Assembly (NCBI RefSeq): GCF_019112545.1
Contig: NW_025064922.1
Span: 103,050 to 167,049, forward strand
Source of the DNA: Guyanagaster necrorhizus
Taxonomy: Eukaryota > Basidiomycota > Agaricomycetes > Agaricales > Physalacriaceae
Reading direction: 5' to 3'
DNA: 64,000 nucleotides
Each line of letters begins with the position of its first letter. The stretch's first letter is position 1. The position numbers and the translations under genes were made by a program. The notes under the pieces are model-generated. The model worked only from the letters and a program-made list of their open reading frames with translations. It did not search any database and was not told where the DNA came from. Shown piece after piece: positions 43,445 through 56,100 of the stretch.

Positions 43445-46070
43445 ATTAGCTTGAAGCTCTTTCTTTTTTTTTCTCATGCACTATAGTGTGGAGGAAACTG
43501 AATACCCTCTATCAACACATCAGACCTGAACTTCAACTGAGAGTTCTTCAAACTTCTCACATCTATCATCAGAACATTGTTGAGATTATTAGTGATCATC
43601 CAGCTGTATCAGAGACACCATTCAACTACTGTCTGGGCTATTAGGTATTACAACAAGTTTCAGCACATTTGATATATCTTATGCAACATAACCCCAGATC
43701 TTCCTCTACATAATATCTCTAAATCCTAATGAATGTCCCACCAGTCCATGACAAGCCTCTTACCTAAAGCTGGACCTAGCCACTCACATCAAGGGGACAT
43801 TCAAGAAGAAAAAAGACACAGATATCCTCCTTGATGAACTAGCAGAGACTGCAACTCTTGCATCATAAGATTCAAGAATCCTTAGATCTCAACCTGTCTC
43901 CAACTATGAAGAAAACATTCAGGAGGATGCCCCCCAGTAGTCTTCCTCCAACCCTTCCAGTGCCTCTTAAACTCATGAGATTGCTGACTGTGCCAGAGAT
44001 TCTCTCAATGCTACTTGGATGGCTCCAGGATCCTGCAGCACAATATCTAGAAGCCAGTCTTGTGATGCCTCCAGTTCAGCCCACAACTCTGTTGAGACAA
44101 GTGACAGAATGGAGCAGACTTTCTTGGACTGGCTCAACAATGAGTGGCAGTTTTGAGAAAACTGAAATAAAGTTATCCACCAGCTATTCTCTGCATAAGA
44201 CCTTAACATTCTCTTTAATTACAATGAGACTCTCTGACAAGAGGAACAAAGACAATGAAATGCTTTGCAGCTGATCTGCAGCGAGTTTGAGGAGTGCATT
44301 ATTAACAGAAGAAGGCAGGCAGATGAGGCTGCCAAATATGATCAGCAGCATCAGGAGCAACAGCAGAGCACTAAAAGAGCCTGATTGGAGAGGACCAATA
44401 TCTCTAACTGATATAAACTCTAATCAGAGGTCACATCTATACTTGTCCTAGTATAAGCAGACTGATCTCTCTTGACTCCAGTCTTCAGAGAGTCTAGCAC
44501 CACTGAGTTGGATCTCTGGGCTCCAGAGCACTGAAAAAATGCAGGAATTCTTACAGCAGATAAAGCTTGAGTCAGAAACAACAGAATCTCTTCTCCACCT
44601 CAAGACGATGTTCTGAGACCCTCCTGATATCCTCCAACTCCTCAATATCCCCCTTTTCAATGAACCCTCAGTGCTGACACTACTTTTGAGGATGATGAGT
44701 CTATCTTCAGACACTATGGACTATGAACATCTGGCAATACCCATATCTCTGCTCATGCTCTCTAAGGATTCTTCAGGAGCTGAGTGATCAGGCAGCTCCT
44801 TGATAACTGATATTGACAGAATGTTTACCTCTATCACAAGAGAGTGGTGACAGCATGCATAGCAGGAGAAAATCAGTATGACTTCAATATCAGGAGTTAA
44901 CTTGCCTCTACTTGTCTCAATGTCTCAAACTTTTCAAGCCCTACTGCTGAACCCAGCATTCAGCCAGAGCAGTGGGTTGATGAAGATAGTATAACTGCCT
45001 AAGAGCTAGGAGAGTTCTTATGACCTGCTCACTGCTTTTCTCCTCAAGGAGGAGAAAAAGGATGACAAGTCTAGAAAAGATAAAGAGACTGAAAGCAGTG
45101 ATTTATCTCACACTGGTGGGGCCCTCACCTATAAACTACTAGAGGACATGAATGAAGAAGCACTGGAAGAGAAAATCCAGAGGGCTAAGGCACAAAAATA
45201 TCAGGAGCTATATATGAATGGGGTAACATTTCTATGGCACAATGCTAACTGGTTAGCATCATGAATGAGACAATTATATTTGCATTCTGAACCTAATGAA
45301 AAAACAGAAATATTAAGATATACAGCAACAGATTATGCCATCCAGCAATACAGCCAAAACCACTCTGAGGATCCAGTCAGCAGGCCACTAGAGTACCAAC
45401 CATCACCCTCAGTTCAGCTAATACTATGGTCACCCCTGATCACTCTGAAATGAGCCATGTATATAGCTCCATCAATCTGGAGCATATTTCCATACTCTGC
45501 TCTATTCTCCTGATTTATAGCAACTCAGCTGTCTCAAACCTGACCACAGCCAATGAAACTGCTGAGCTCATATCAAAACTCCTGAACCAGCAAGAGGAGC
45601 TGAATCCTAGGGGCTCAACCCCACCTGATGAAGCCACTGGAAGTGGAACAGAGAAGAAACCAGTCAGGAATGATCTGAAGGTAGTTCAATTGAGATTTAC
45701 AGTATGCGATGGCATTATTGTCTAAAAGAAAGCCATGCCATAGGAGAGCTCCATCACAGATGACAACTCCTTTCACTCATTCTCCAGACCACCACAAGAG
45801 TGGTGATGCCTCTCTTTCTCTGAGTGGCCCAATTCAATAGGCATATTACCTGAAAATGCTGCCATTCTACAATGCAAACCTGACCTGCTTCATAAACTCC
45901 ACTCATTCAAAAGGGCATCTGATGATATCAACTAATTTCTGATTGATTGCAAACAATATTTTGAGGTTTATATCAGGTATCTCAGTACTGACATGAATAA
46001 AGTTATTTTTACTGCCTCATATCTGAAAGAAAAGATAAAAACATGATGGATTCTTATCTCCTTAAATTTC
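43445..46070 (+). mobile_element. Gypsy A internal region, gag only, truncated
   Basis: Begins with the primer-binding site, then a leader ORF with the conserved membrane-like segment (FFKLLTSIIRTLLRLLVIIQ) interrupted by stops, then decayed gag. The capsid-like part reaches DMNKVIFTASYLKEK.. and WILISLNF, where the next LTR cuts in at 46071. No pol. Almost free of CpG. Confidence 0.8.
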
Positions 46071-46590
46071 TATTATGATTTTTCCTATTTTCTTTTCTTG
46101 AATTCTTCAGGACAGACCCCTATCTATGCTTAGTCAGAGCACTTAGGCCAGCACTTATAATTGTGGGAAAGCTTGATCAGCAACCCAGTTGGTCATTGTC
46201 TTGATATGCTGCTGTGTGCTGTGAAGGGAGAGACAATACTCCTTTTATCGCTAGAAGACAGTACAATAGTAACAGCACAACAGCGAGACAATAGCCTTTG
46301 TAGAAAGCCTGGCAATAGCAGAGGTAACAGCTCTATGACAGACAATATCTTTTGTGAACAACTATTAATAGTCAGATAACAGAACAGTATTTAAGTAGTA
46401 TAGCTCTCACTGTAATACTCCAGCTTCGAGCTAAAGTTTATTCTCTACCATCTTATCTTGAGCAACTTGTGAAACACCTTGACCACACACTCTATTCAAC
46501 ACATCAGTGAACTCAGTCAGTCTAATCCAAAGTGCAAGGTTCTGAACTGTTTATCATGTGTTGATAGTCACATGGAGTTTGGGCTTAACA
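46071..46590 (+). repeat. Gypsy B left LTR
   Basis: 520 bp, TATTATG (from TGTTATG) to CTTAACA, with the RNA-start motif AGCTTCGAGCTAA intact and a TATTTAA box upstream. The following primer-binding site is TTAGCTTGAAGCT. It differs in U3 from the A/C subfamily. Confidence 0.88.
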
Positions 46591-49459
46591 ATTAGCTTGA
46601 AGCTTCTAGCTTTCCTTCCTCAAGCCCAATTGTGCTGAGGAACTGAATGCCCCCTGCCCTTAACCCTTCTGATCCAAAATTTACCCACAAGTTCTTCAAA
46701 CTCTTGGCTTCTATCATAGAAATCCTGATCAGTCTATTGGTGATCATACAGCTGTGCTGTGGACACCAATCAATCATAGCTTAGACAATCAGGCACTATC
46801 AAGAATTCCAATGCATTCGAACCATACTCTGCAATGTCACACCAGACCTCCCCTTCTATAAAATCCCTGCCTCTGCCTGACAGTCCTTCCGATCTGCAGA
46901 AGGACCTGATTCTGAAAACATCTCTGAGAGCTCAACTGAAGAACATTCTAGAGAAGAAGAGGAGCAGCATTAGCAGCACATGTATCCCCCATGACCTCTG
47001 TCTGTAGTCATCTGAGACCCTGGAAACCCTTGGGCTACAGGGTTTTGATGACCCAGACCTAACACCTCCATCCCATCCCCTCAGCACAGTGTTCCAGCAA
47101 CAAGGATAACAACCCTCTTACCTAGCACCAGCATTGGGCATTATGCTAGAGACTCCTTGGATGTCTCACAGATGGCTTGAGAGATCAGAAATTCCAGAGG
47201 CTATAGGTCCTGACATACTATATCAGCATGAAGCAGAAGTACTGACCATAGAACAGGAGATAATAATGACCCCTACTAAAATGATGACAGCAGTGAGCAT
47301 CACTGATGGCAAGCTGCTGCCAACAAGACTGACTGGCTAGAGTGCCATACAGTTAGCAGTGATACTAGCCAAGCAGAGGGTGTACAAACAATTCCAACAA
47401 GAGTATAATCGTCCAACTATGCCACTTCAGTCCTCTCCAGAGAGGACCAAATTCGATGTGCCCATAATCTTCCCAAGCACAGGCAGGAGCAGGTACATAT
47501 CAACAATAAGGCTCTGAGAGAGGACACCTTCTTTGGGCAGTACCTCTGAGTGTGAGCAGTGGAGAAGCAAAGAAGGAACGAAGGAGGGAGCTGGACTGAC
47601 ACCCTTGTCGGGACCACCACTTCTGACTCTCCATTCCAGAAACCTCTCACTCCCACCACTGAAACTGACCCCTAGGCTGAGGGACCCCCAGATCTTGATG
47701 ACAACTGCCCATTATCTTATAGGACAGACACTATTACAGACACAGATGACATCTCAATTCAAAGGGAGATACCAAGAGAGAGGAGAACAGTCAGGAGAGA
47801 TAACAAAGGTATTGACCCCATGAGAGATCTCAAGAAGTTCCTTGATGAAAACTTCACAGCCCTTTTCCTTAATCTGAAATTTTACAGAAACTTCTGCTGG
47901 TATCATAGAATGATGGTGACAGAAGCAACAACAAGCATCAAGGAGCCACCAGAATAGCCTGAGCAGCAGTCTACTCCTCAATCTGGACCCAATAATGCCA
48001 GACCTAGTATGCAGCCCCAGTCCAACCACCTCAGAGATCTTCACCCCATGCAACAGTTTCTCCCTCAAGGAAGAGGAGAACATAGTGACAGAGACCAATG
48101 ACAAGGCTGAAGAGGAGGACCTCAATGAGGGAGTCAGAGGCCCCCTTCAGGAATGAGAGAAGATGTTTGAAACATGCCAGACTGAGAAAGAATTGTGACA
48201 GAAGGCATGTGAGGCACACAAAGAAGATTTCACTCAACTGTACCAGGAGCAGGTAGCCAAGTTGTGGAGGGATGATCTTTGGTTAAGATCATCCCTGAGA
48301 TGAAGATATACCTCAGCAGATTTCCTCGAAAAAGAGAAAATCTTGCAGTATGTGGCCACTGAACAGGCCATTTTTAATTTTAATCAAAGATATTTACATT
48401 ACCAGATGAGACTATTACCATCCTATTAGCCAAAGTATGACAAGAGAACAGCACCTAAGCTGTAAACACCAAGTGTCATGCTGCCCAAATCAGCATACAC
48501 TATGCTATTGATCTGATCAGCAACATCAAGATACTCATATGCAATATTGGCCATATGAAGCATGGCATCTCAGCTGGCTCACTACCAACTGCAGCCAAGC
48601 TGCCACTACCCAAACTCATGGAGAATGCCAATCCGGCAGCCATTTGCTGGGCAACCACCACCTGATGAAGCTGAGAGTAGTAGAGCCATACTTGAAGCAT
48701 TGGAGAAATCTGAGAAGGATGACCCTAAGGCCACAGCCCAGGGCTAGACTATTAAGAATGGATGGATCATATGAAAGAAACTCCCTCTACCAGAGAGCTC
48801 CATCACTGATGATGGGTCTCTTCACTCTTTTCCAGGACCATCAACAGGGTGGGTGGGTCCATCAGGAGGGGAGCCTCTAAATCTGATGCTGCCCTTAGAT
48901 GCTAAAGCACAAATTTTAAATGTCAAGCCAGTTCTCATATGAGAAACCATCCTCTTCAGGGGAGCATCTGATGATATCGACTGCTTTCTCATGGACTGTG
49001 ACCAATACTTCCAAGTATTTGTGTTATACTTCCTACTTGATATGTACAAGGTCACACATGCCTCGACTTATCTAGAAGATAAGGCAAAGGTATGGTGGGT
49101 CTTTACTGCCCCTTCATTCTGGTCAACCATGCAACAGCATCATCGATACTCTTTGTGGCCAGTATTCAAACAAATAATCCACAACAAGTTCACAGATCCA
49201 GCCATCCAAGAAGTCTACAAACAGAAGATGAAGGACTACAAGATGGGCGATAAAGCAGCCACCAACTACTTCGATGAACTGGAGTGACTCAGCAAACTTG
49301 CTAGAGTATAAGAAGACATGGCCAATATAGGCCGAATGGTCGAATACATGAAGAGAGGATTGCCTCTCTCTTATCTCAAGACCATCTCTGATCTCAGATA
49401 TAGTATTCTGATCAGCTATGATAATTGGAAGACAAGAATCATCATTATATGGTAAAAAC
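46591..49459 (+). pseudogene. Gypsy B leader ORF and gag, 5' part
   Basis: The leader begins MPPALNPSDPKFTH and FFKLLASIIEILISLLVIIQ, then NVTPDLPF, with stops. Gag pieces include FLDENFTALFLNLKFYRNFC and, at 48991-49287, DQYFQVFVLYFLLDMYKVTH and AKVWWVFTAPSFWSTMQQHH, homologous to the gypsy C capsid region. It ends RIIIIW where gypsy C inserted. Confidence 0.8.
49455..49459. repeat. Left target-site duplication of gypsy C
   Basis: AAAAC, repeated exactly at 57531-57535. Confidence 0.9.
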
Positions 49460-49696
49460 TGTTACGATTTATTTCCTTTTCTTTCCCTTTACCCCTATTT
49501 ACGCTGAGTCAGAAGGCACAAGACCGTGGAAGGCTTAGTCAGTGCAACTAAAAACTTCCATCAAGACACCATGACGGTCGTGCTCGACGACACACAATCA
49601 ACCTTTTATGTACGATAGCGACGCTCCAGGACAATGAGCACAATGGACACAGACACACATAATAAGCAGTAGTATAATTAGCAGACAACTGTACAG

Positions 49697-49703
49697 TATT
49701 TAA
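49697..49703 (+). promoter_or_regulatory. TATA box of gypsy C
   Basis: TATTTAA, 34 bp before the predicted RNA start at 49731. The element is preserved in the LTRs of gypsy A, B and D. Confidence 0.65.
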
Positions 49704-49730
49704 GGACTGCAGCTCTCGCTGGTATACCCC

Positions 49731-49743
49731 AGCTTCGAGCTAA
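49731..49743 (+). promoter_or_regulatory. Predicted RNA 5' end and self-primer of gypsy C
   Basis: AGCTTCGAGCTAA is the perfect reverse complement of TTAGCTCGAAGCT at 49894-49906, just 2 bases past the LTR. In Tf1 the first bases of the mRNA fold back to prime at this position. A TATA box at the right distance upstream supports an RNA start here. Confidence 0.75.
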
Positions 49744-49893
49744 AGTTTATACACGCCATTCTACCTCGAGTCTTGATTGACCTTGTGTCGCATCAAACGG
49801 ATATATACTCAGTGGACTCAGGTGATTCCTCGAAGTGTGAAGGAACACCTGTTTATCACATGTATCTGTTCACATGACGCTTGAGCCTAACAA

Positions 49894-49906
49894 TTAGCTC
49901 GAAGCT
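49894..49906 (+). other. Gypsy C primer-binding site (self-complementary)
   Basis: TTAGCTCGAAGCT begins 2 nt after the 5' LTR. It pairs over 13 nt with the predicted transcript start rather than with an obvious tRNA 3' end. Confidence 0.75.
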
Positions 49907-49948
49907 TTCACCTTCCCTTTCTCAAGCCCAATTGTGCTGAGAAACCGA

Positions 49949-51511
49949 ATGCCGCCAGTAACAACCGCAGACTTAAATCACGACTTCTTCGAGTTAATAG
50001 CTTCCATCATCGGAACATTACTCGGTCTCTTAGCCATCATCACCCTTTGCCGCAGACGACAATCAGTAGCAGCTTGGATAGTCAGGCACTATCAAGCATT
50101 CCAGCACATCCAGCAAATCCTACGCAACGTAACCCCCGACCTCCCTTTCCATGACATCCCCCCCTCCGCCAGAACATCCTTCTTCCCGCAAGGGGGACCC
50201 GTACCAGAAACCGGGAATAGCGACCTGGATCAAAGGAGCCTTCACGAGGAGGAAGGACCCGAGCACCCTCGACGACACAGCAGAAACTGCCACTCTGCTC
50301 TCACAGGGTTCCGGAACCCGTGGATGACAAACGTCGCTCAGGAGCCTGCTGAGGTCTCCAACTACATCACTCCAGCCAGCTCCCCCGAGCATTCCGCCTT
50401 CCCAATTCCCTCAGGGATTGGAAACCATGCTCGGGACTCCCTTGATGCCACTCGGATGGCTGCGGGACCCCATGAAGGTCCCCACACCCCCCAGAACCCC
50501 CCTGAGACCCCCACCGAGCCCAACTCCGACCCCAGCCCATCCGTCAGCAGGTTGAGGGTCGACGACCTGCAAGGAAGAACAATCCACCCCGACTACGACA
50601 ACGCGGACATTGCCATCTCGGCAGCAGGGGATCCCTACCAGCACCTCCATGTGGGAAGTGAGCCCGAGGACGGGACCACTAGCGAAAGGGGAAGAGCTGC
50701 GACAAGAAGAATTATACACTGAATATTCCCAGAGTGGGACCTTGCCATTCCCTTCGACTACGACAAAGCCGTACAGCAGCAGCAGCAGAATCAGAACTGA
50801 GAGGAAGAAATCAGGTGAACCCAGGAGGAGCTCGCCGACTATGTCCGAGAAGAGGCCTGAGAGCAGTACGAGGCCACAGAGTATGACAGGCAGGGAAGAG
50901 AACGAAGGAGAATGGAGGAGGTCGAAAGGATGGGGTCAGCCTCCCCTAGGGAGTATGAGCTCCGTACCGATGCCGGATCTCCCTTCAGAGAGCCTGACTC
51001 AGACAGTGACCCATGGACAGGACCCGCCAGCATCGTCAGCTGGAATGAGGCAATCAGGCGAGGAAATGCCGAAAGACCCCGACCTGTCACCCTCGAATAC
51101 CCCGCCCACACTGACACCATCTCCTCCAACGCTGACTCCGTCCTCGGAGCCTACGGGCTCCGAGTACCCGACAATGCCCACATCCCCGACAGGGCTCTCC
51201 AGTGATTCCTGGGCAGCAGGGTCGCTCGACAGTTCCTTAATCCCGAGTTCCAGCGACTCTTCGGCGTCTATAGCCGAGAACTGGAGGAGACAAGAGCGCG
51301 CGGCGGGACACGCTATAGCCGACTCAGGAGTCCTCCCATCGCTCGAACCAGCGACCGAGGGGACGACGGACCAAGCACCCAAGTCAACGGGAGGATCCCC
51401 GACGACCCTTCGACCAGCCATGCCATCCATCTTCGACCAGCCCGTCAGTTCCCTCCTCGGGGAAGAGGACAGCGGGGACAAGGGCGACGAGGAGGACGGC
51501 GAGGACAGTGA
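49949..51511 (+). pseudogene. Gypsy C leader ORF (ORF1) with membrane-like N-terminus
   Basis: Starts at ATG 49949 (MPPVTTADLNHD) and at residues about 13-33 has a hydrophobic segment (FFELIASIIGTLLGLLAIIT, then LCRRRQ) resembling a signal anchor with a positive flank. Conserved NVTPDLPFHDIP follows, then Pro/Ser-rich and charged sequence (EEAREQYEATEYDRQGRERR). Four in-frame TGA codons (50720, 50798, 50816, 51203) interrupt it; each is one transition from CGA. It overlaps gag, which is in another frame, from about 50610. Corresponding ORFs are seen in gypsy A, B and D. Function unknown; membrane targeting of Gag is a guess. Confidence 0.6.
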
Positions 51512-53189
51512 TGACCCATACCAACAGCGACTGGAACGAGCAGGAGAAGATACAGACGAAGAAGCACTGTGAGAAGAGATTGAAAGAGCCAGGAGCAGGG
51601 AGTACCAGGAGTTGTACGAGCAGGGGAGGAATTACTTATGGCAGGACGCATGCTGGCAAGCGACGCCCTTAGGACTTGAATATAGGTATGCGAAAGGAAC
51701 TGAAAAAGAAAAGGTTTTACAGTATGCCGCGACGGAGTACGCATGGAAAGAATACGGGCGACAGCATCCAGAGGATCCGCTTGTGCCGATACCCCCATAT
51801 CGGCCGGCTAACAAACTGAAAGCACCGGCACCAATGCCGCGTACCCCCCCCATCCCACCGAAGCGAGCAATCTACATCGCCCCCTCTATTCGGAGTCGGG
51901 CCGAAGATAGCCCGTCAATCCGAAGTACGGCATCACGACTTATCCATACCAGAAATCGACCGGCATGGCAGGCCATCCAAACCCAGAATCCCTGGACCCA
52001 CAGTGGAAGCCGGCTCCTCGGCGGACAGCCTCTCCCAGACCAAGCAGAATCAAGTGGGAAGGATCCCATTCGGGATGACCCCGAGGCGGTCCACCTTGGA
52101 TTCACGGTGCGAGACGGAGTGATTGTCCGGGTCGTCGAACCAAAGGGGAGCCTGATCGTGGATGACAACTCCCTACACTCCTTCCCCGGACCACCGGCAG
52201 AATGGAAACAACTGCCATTCGATGGATGGCCTAACCCGATGGGCTCACTCCCGGCCAACGCCAACGTCCTACAATGCCACCCTGATCTCCTTCGAAAACC
52301 CCGTCCCTTTAAGGGAGCCTCGGATGACATCGACCGATTCCTAGTGGACTGCGAGCAGTACTTCGAGGTTTATATTGGATATATCGGTACCAATATGAAC
52401 AAGGTTGCGTTTGCTACCTCGTACCTAGAAGACAAGGCCAAAATGTGGTGGATCTTGATCTCCCCGAACTTCCGCTCCACCACTAGGGAGCATTACCGAT
52501 ACCCCTCATGGCCGGTATTCAAACGAATGCTGAACGACAAATTCATTGATCCCACGGTACAGGAAGTACACAAACAGAAGATCAAGGAATACAAAATGGG
52601 AGATAAGGTGGCCACGGACTACTTCGACGAGCTAGAGCGGCTTGCGAAGCTCACTGGAATCAGGGAAGACACTGCAAATGACGGAAGGATGGTGGAGGCG
52701 CTCAAGCGAGGAGTTCCCTCCTCATACCTCACGATGATCTCAGCCATGGGTGTCAAGATGTTGATGCCTGTGGGATACGATGAATGGAAGGAACGGATCA
52801 TCGAGATGTATAAGGAGCGACAAAGGCAGAAAGCGGAGGCAATGACGCTGCAGGATTATTCCAAGAAGCCGACCCCGCCAACCCCGAACAAGCTGGGGCA
52901 AACTGCCGGGAAATCATCGGGAACTCCTCAAACAACGAGTTACGGGAGTCAGAAGACTGGGACCGGGACTACATATACCGGCACCGATAAACCAATGGAC
53001 ATCGACCAGATGAAGAAGGAAGGGAAATGTTTCAACTGCGGGCTGAAAGGTCACATGGCTAAAGACTGCCCAAAGAAGAAACGGACCTGCGAAGACATAC
53101 GAGCACAGATCGCCGAGTTGCAGAAGGAAGACGAAGAACTAGGCAAGGAGACGAAGGTTGAGGAAGTAAAAGACAGGGCCGATCAGTGA
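50610..53189 (+). pseudogene. Gypsy C gag (capsid and nucleocapsid)
   Basis: Same frame throughout with one TGA at 51570-51572 (from CGA). The N-terminal third is Ser/Pro/Thr-rich. The capsid-like region follows from 52290 (GASDDIDRFLVDCEQYFEVY, SYLEDKAKMWWILISPNF, SWPVFKRMLNDKFIDP, KMGDKVATDYFDELERLAKL), matching the retrotrans_gag domain. The zinc knuckle is CFNCGLKGHMAKDC at 53028-53069 (C-x2-C-x4-H-x4-C). The ORF ends CAG-TGA at 53187-53189, and gypsy B stops at the same codon with TAA, so this stop is genuine. Pol follows in the -1 frame. Confidence 0.85.
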
Positions 53190-53190
53190 G

Positions 53191-56100
53191 CGACTCCACT
53201 GAATCGGCCAAAGGACTTCATGGTGTGTGGGCATCTACCATTGTATGAGCTCATGATACCTCTGTAGCTACATCGCATTCGAATATACCCCGTGCCACTA
53301 CTACACACCTTAGAGAGTCGCAAAACAAAACTCAAACGCCCTCGGGCCGAACACAGGCAGAGAGCCTGAAAACCTGGCTCAAACCATTCGACACCGAATG
53401 GACATGGAGAGCCATCAGAGAAGCAGGAGACGAGGAAGGGGCCACAGCCATACTGCATGGGTGGATACACCGGACCAGGACAGGAGAAGTCACCAGGGAC
53501 ATTATTGACGGCTTATGAAAAGCCGAACGAAGCCAAGCCCTGGAATGGTTAGATGAATTAAAAGGACCACAAAAGTTTGTCAGACGAACCAAGACCCCAG
53601 GACGGGACTTGACCACCAAGGTGCAGATCGAAACCCTGCCCAATAGGACAATACACTCGGTAACCGCCCTTATCGACAGCGGGTGCACCGGGAGTTCCAT
53701 TAACCGAGCCTTCGTCCAACAACATCGACTCCCTACCAGGTCCACCGCGGCACCCATTCCAGTATACAATGCCGACGGAACAAAAAATCAAGCCGGGTCA
53801 ATCACGGAATTCGTCGAACTCCGACTCACCATCGGAGATCACTCGGAAAGGATTGATCTAGCCGTCACTGACCTTGGAACAAAGGAACTGTTCCTTGGTC
53901 ATGATTGGCTGATCCGACACAATCCGCTTATCAATTGGAAGACCGGGTGACTTGTGTTTGCCTGATGTCGGTGTCGGAAAATCCCATACGAATTACCCGA
54001 CGAGGACCCGGAAGACCGATGGGATGAGGAGATGGAGGATGGTGAAACCATCCTGGCAGTTGACTTGCAAAAGGAGATCCATATTCGAGCAGTACATCAC
54101 GCCAATAACCTGGCGGCCAAGGCAAACGAAGGAAGGGAGGAGAAGACGTTCGAAGAAATGGTGCCGGAGTAAGCGTGGGACTTCTGAGACCTCTTCAAGA
54201 AGGAAAGTTTTGATGAACTCCCAGGCCCAAAACCTTGGGATCACGCCATTGAGCTAATCCCCAATGCCAATGCTAACCTGAACTGCAAGACCTACCCCCT
54301 TGGCAATCAGAAACAACAGGAACTCGACAAGTTCCTTGACAAGAACCTGTCCTCCGGACAGATTCGACCATCGAAATCCCCTATGGCTTCGCCCTTCTTT
54401 TTCGTAAAAAAGAAGGACGGTAAGCTCCGACCCGTCCAAGATTACCGAAAACTCAATGAAATGACGATCAAGAACCGATACCCCTTACCCCTAATCTCTG
54501 AGCTGATGGACAAGCTCCGAGGGGCCAAATATTACACCAAGCTCGATATACGTTGGGGGTACAACAATGTCCAAATTAAGGAAGGGGATGAATGGAAGGC
54601 AGCGTTCAGGACCAACCGAGGACTCTTTGAGCCAACGGTGATGTTCTTCGGCCTGACCAATTCCCTGGCCACCTTTCAGTGGATGATGAACGACATCTTC
54701 AAGGACCTCATCGCCACCGGGAAGGTTACCATTTACTTGGACGACATTCTCATCATGTCCAAGACTAAGGAGGAGCACCGAAGTCTAGTCCGACGGGTAC
54801 TCGCCCTCATGAGGAAACACAAGCTGTTCCTCAAAGCGGAAAAGTGCGAATTCGAGGTACTGGAAACCGAGTACCTCGGAGTGATCATTGGCGAAGGGAG
54901 CATTCGCATGGACCCAATAAAGGTTGCGGGAGTAGTCGACTGGCCGACGCCGACCAAAAAGAAGGAGCTGCAATCATTCTTGGGCTTCACCAACTTTTAC
55001 CGAAGGTTCATACGAGACTACAGCAAGATCGTATGACCCATGACCCAGCTCACTGGTAACGCCCCCTGGGGATGGGGGAAACTCCAGCAACACGCTTTCG
55101 AAGACCTAAAACGACGACTGGCGACGGATGTAATCCTTGCCATACCGTCACAAGAGGGCAAGTTCCGCGTTGAAGCCGACTCAAGCGAGGGGGCCATAGG
55201 AGCTGTCCTGTCCCAGGAACAGGACAAGAAGTGGCGACCTGTCGCTTTCCTCTCAAAGGCATTGACGGTGATGGAAAGGAACTACGAGATTTATGACAAG
55301 GAATTGCTCGCAATAATGCTCGCTCTCGAAGAGTGGCATCACTACCTGATCGGAGCAGCCGAGACCTTTGAGATCTGGACTGATCATCAGAATCTCAGGT
55401 ACTTCCAACAACCTCAAAAGTTGAACCGCCGACAAGCCCGATGGGTCACCGAACTCGCTCAATACGAGTATACACTCCATCATAAAGCTGGAGTCGCCAA
55501 CAAAAAGGCCGACCTCCTCTCTCGCCGTGCAGACCACGATCAGGGGGGGAACAACAATGAGGGGGTCGTCATTCTTTGCCCTGAGCACTTCCAAGCAATG
55601 ATAATGCCCACAGAGGAGGAGATACACGAATGAATCAGGAGCGCGACGCGAGACCCACGACAGTGGGATCAAAAGATCGCCGCCTCACTCAACCATGAGC
55701 GAGGAATGACAAGGAAGGAGGGGATGATCCACTATGATGGAAGAATCTACATCCCACGTAACCACAGTCTCCGTGGCAATATCATTGCCATATACCACGA
55801 CCACGCCACGGCAGGACACCCAGGCATCGCCAAGACAAAAGAACTCATTCTGTGAGATTATTGGTGGCCTAAACTTACCAACGACGTCACGGCTTACGTT
55901 AAAGGTTGCGAAACCTGCCAGAGGGGGAAAGCATCCACACAACCAAGGGCAGCCCCATTACATCCCAATGAGATACCGACACAACCATGGACCCATATAT
56001 CAGTGGACATGATTACCGGCTTACCAGACTGCAACGGTTATGATGCAATCATCGTCATAGTCGATCGATTCTCCAAGGCGATCATCCTGATCGCATGTTC

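Larger units (their letters stand above)
49460..49892 (+). repeat. Gypsy C 5' LTR
   Basis: 433 bp, TGTTACG..CTAACA. About 12 differences from the 3' LTR, all transitions and all but one at a position that was CpG in one copy or the inferred ancestor. Confidence 0.95.

Noticed and set aside
50839..51481. Minus-strand frames across the gypsy C gag region
   Set aside because: Compositional shadows of C-rich Ser/Pro codons; no homology in the other gypsy copies.
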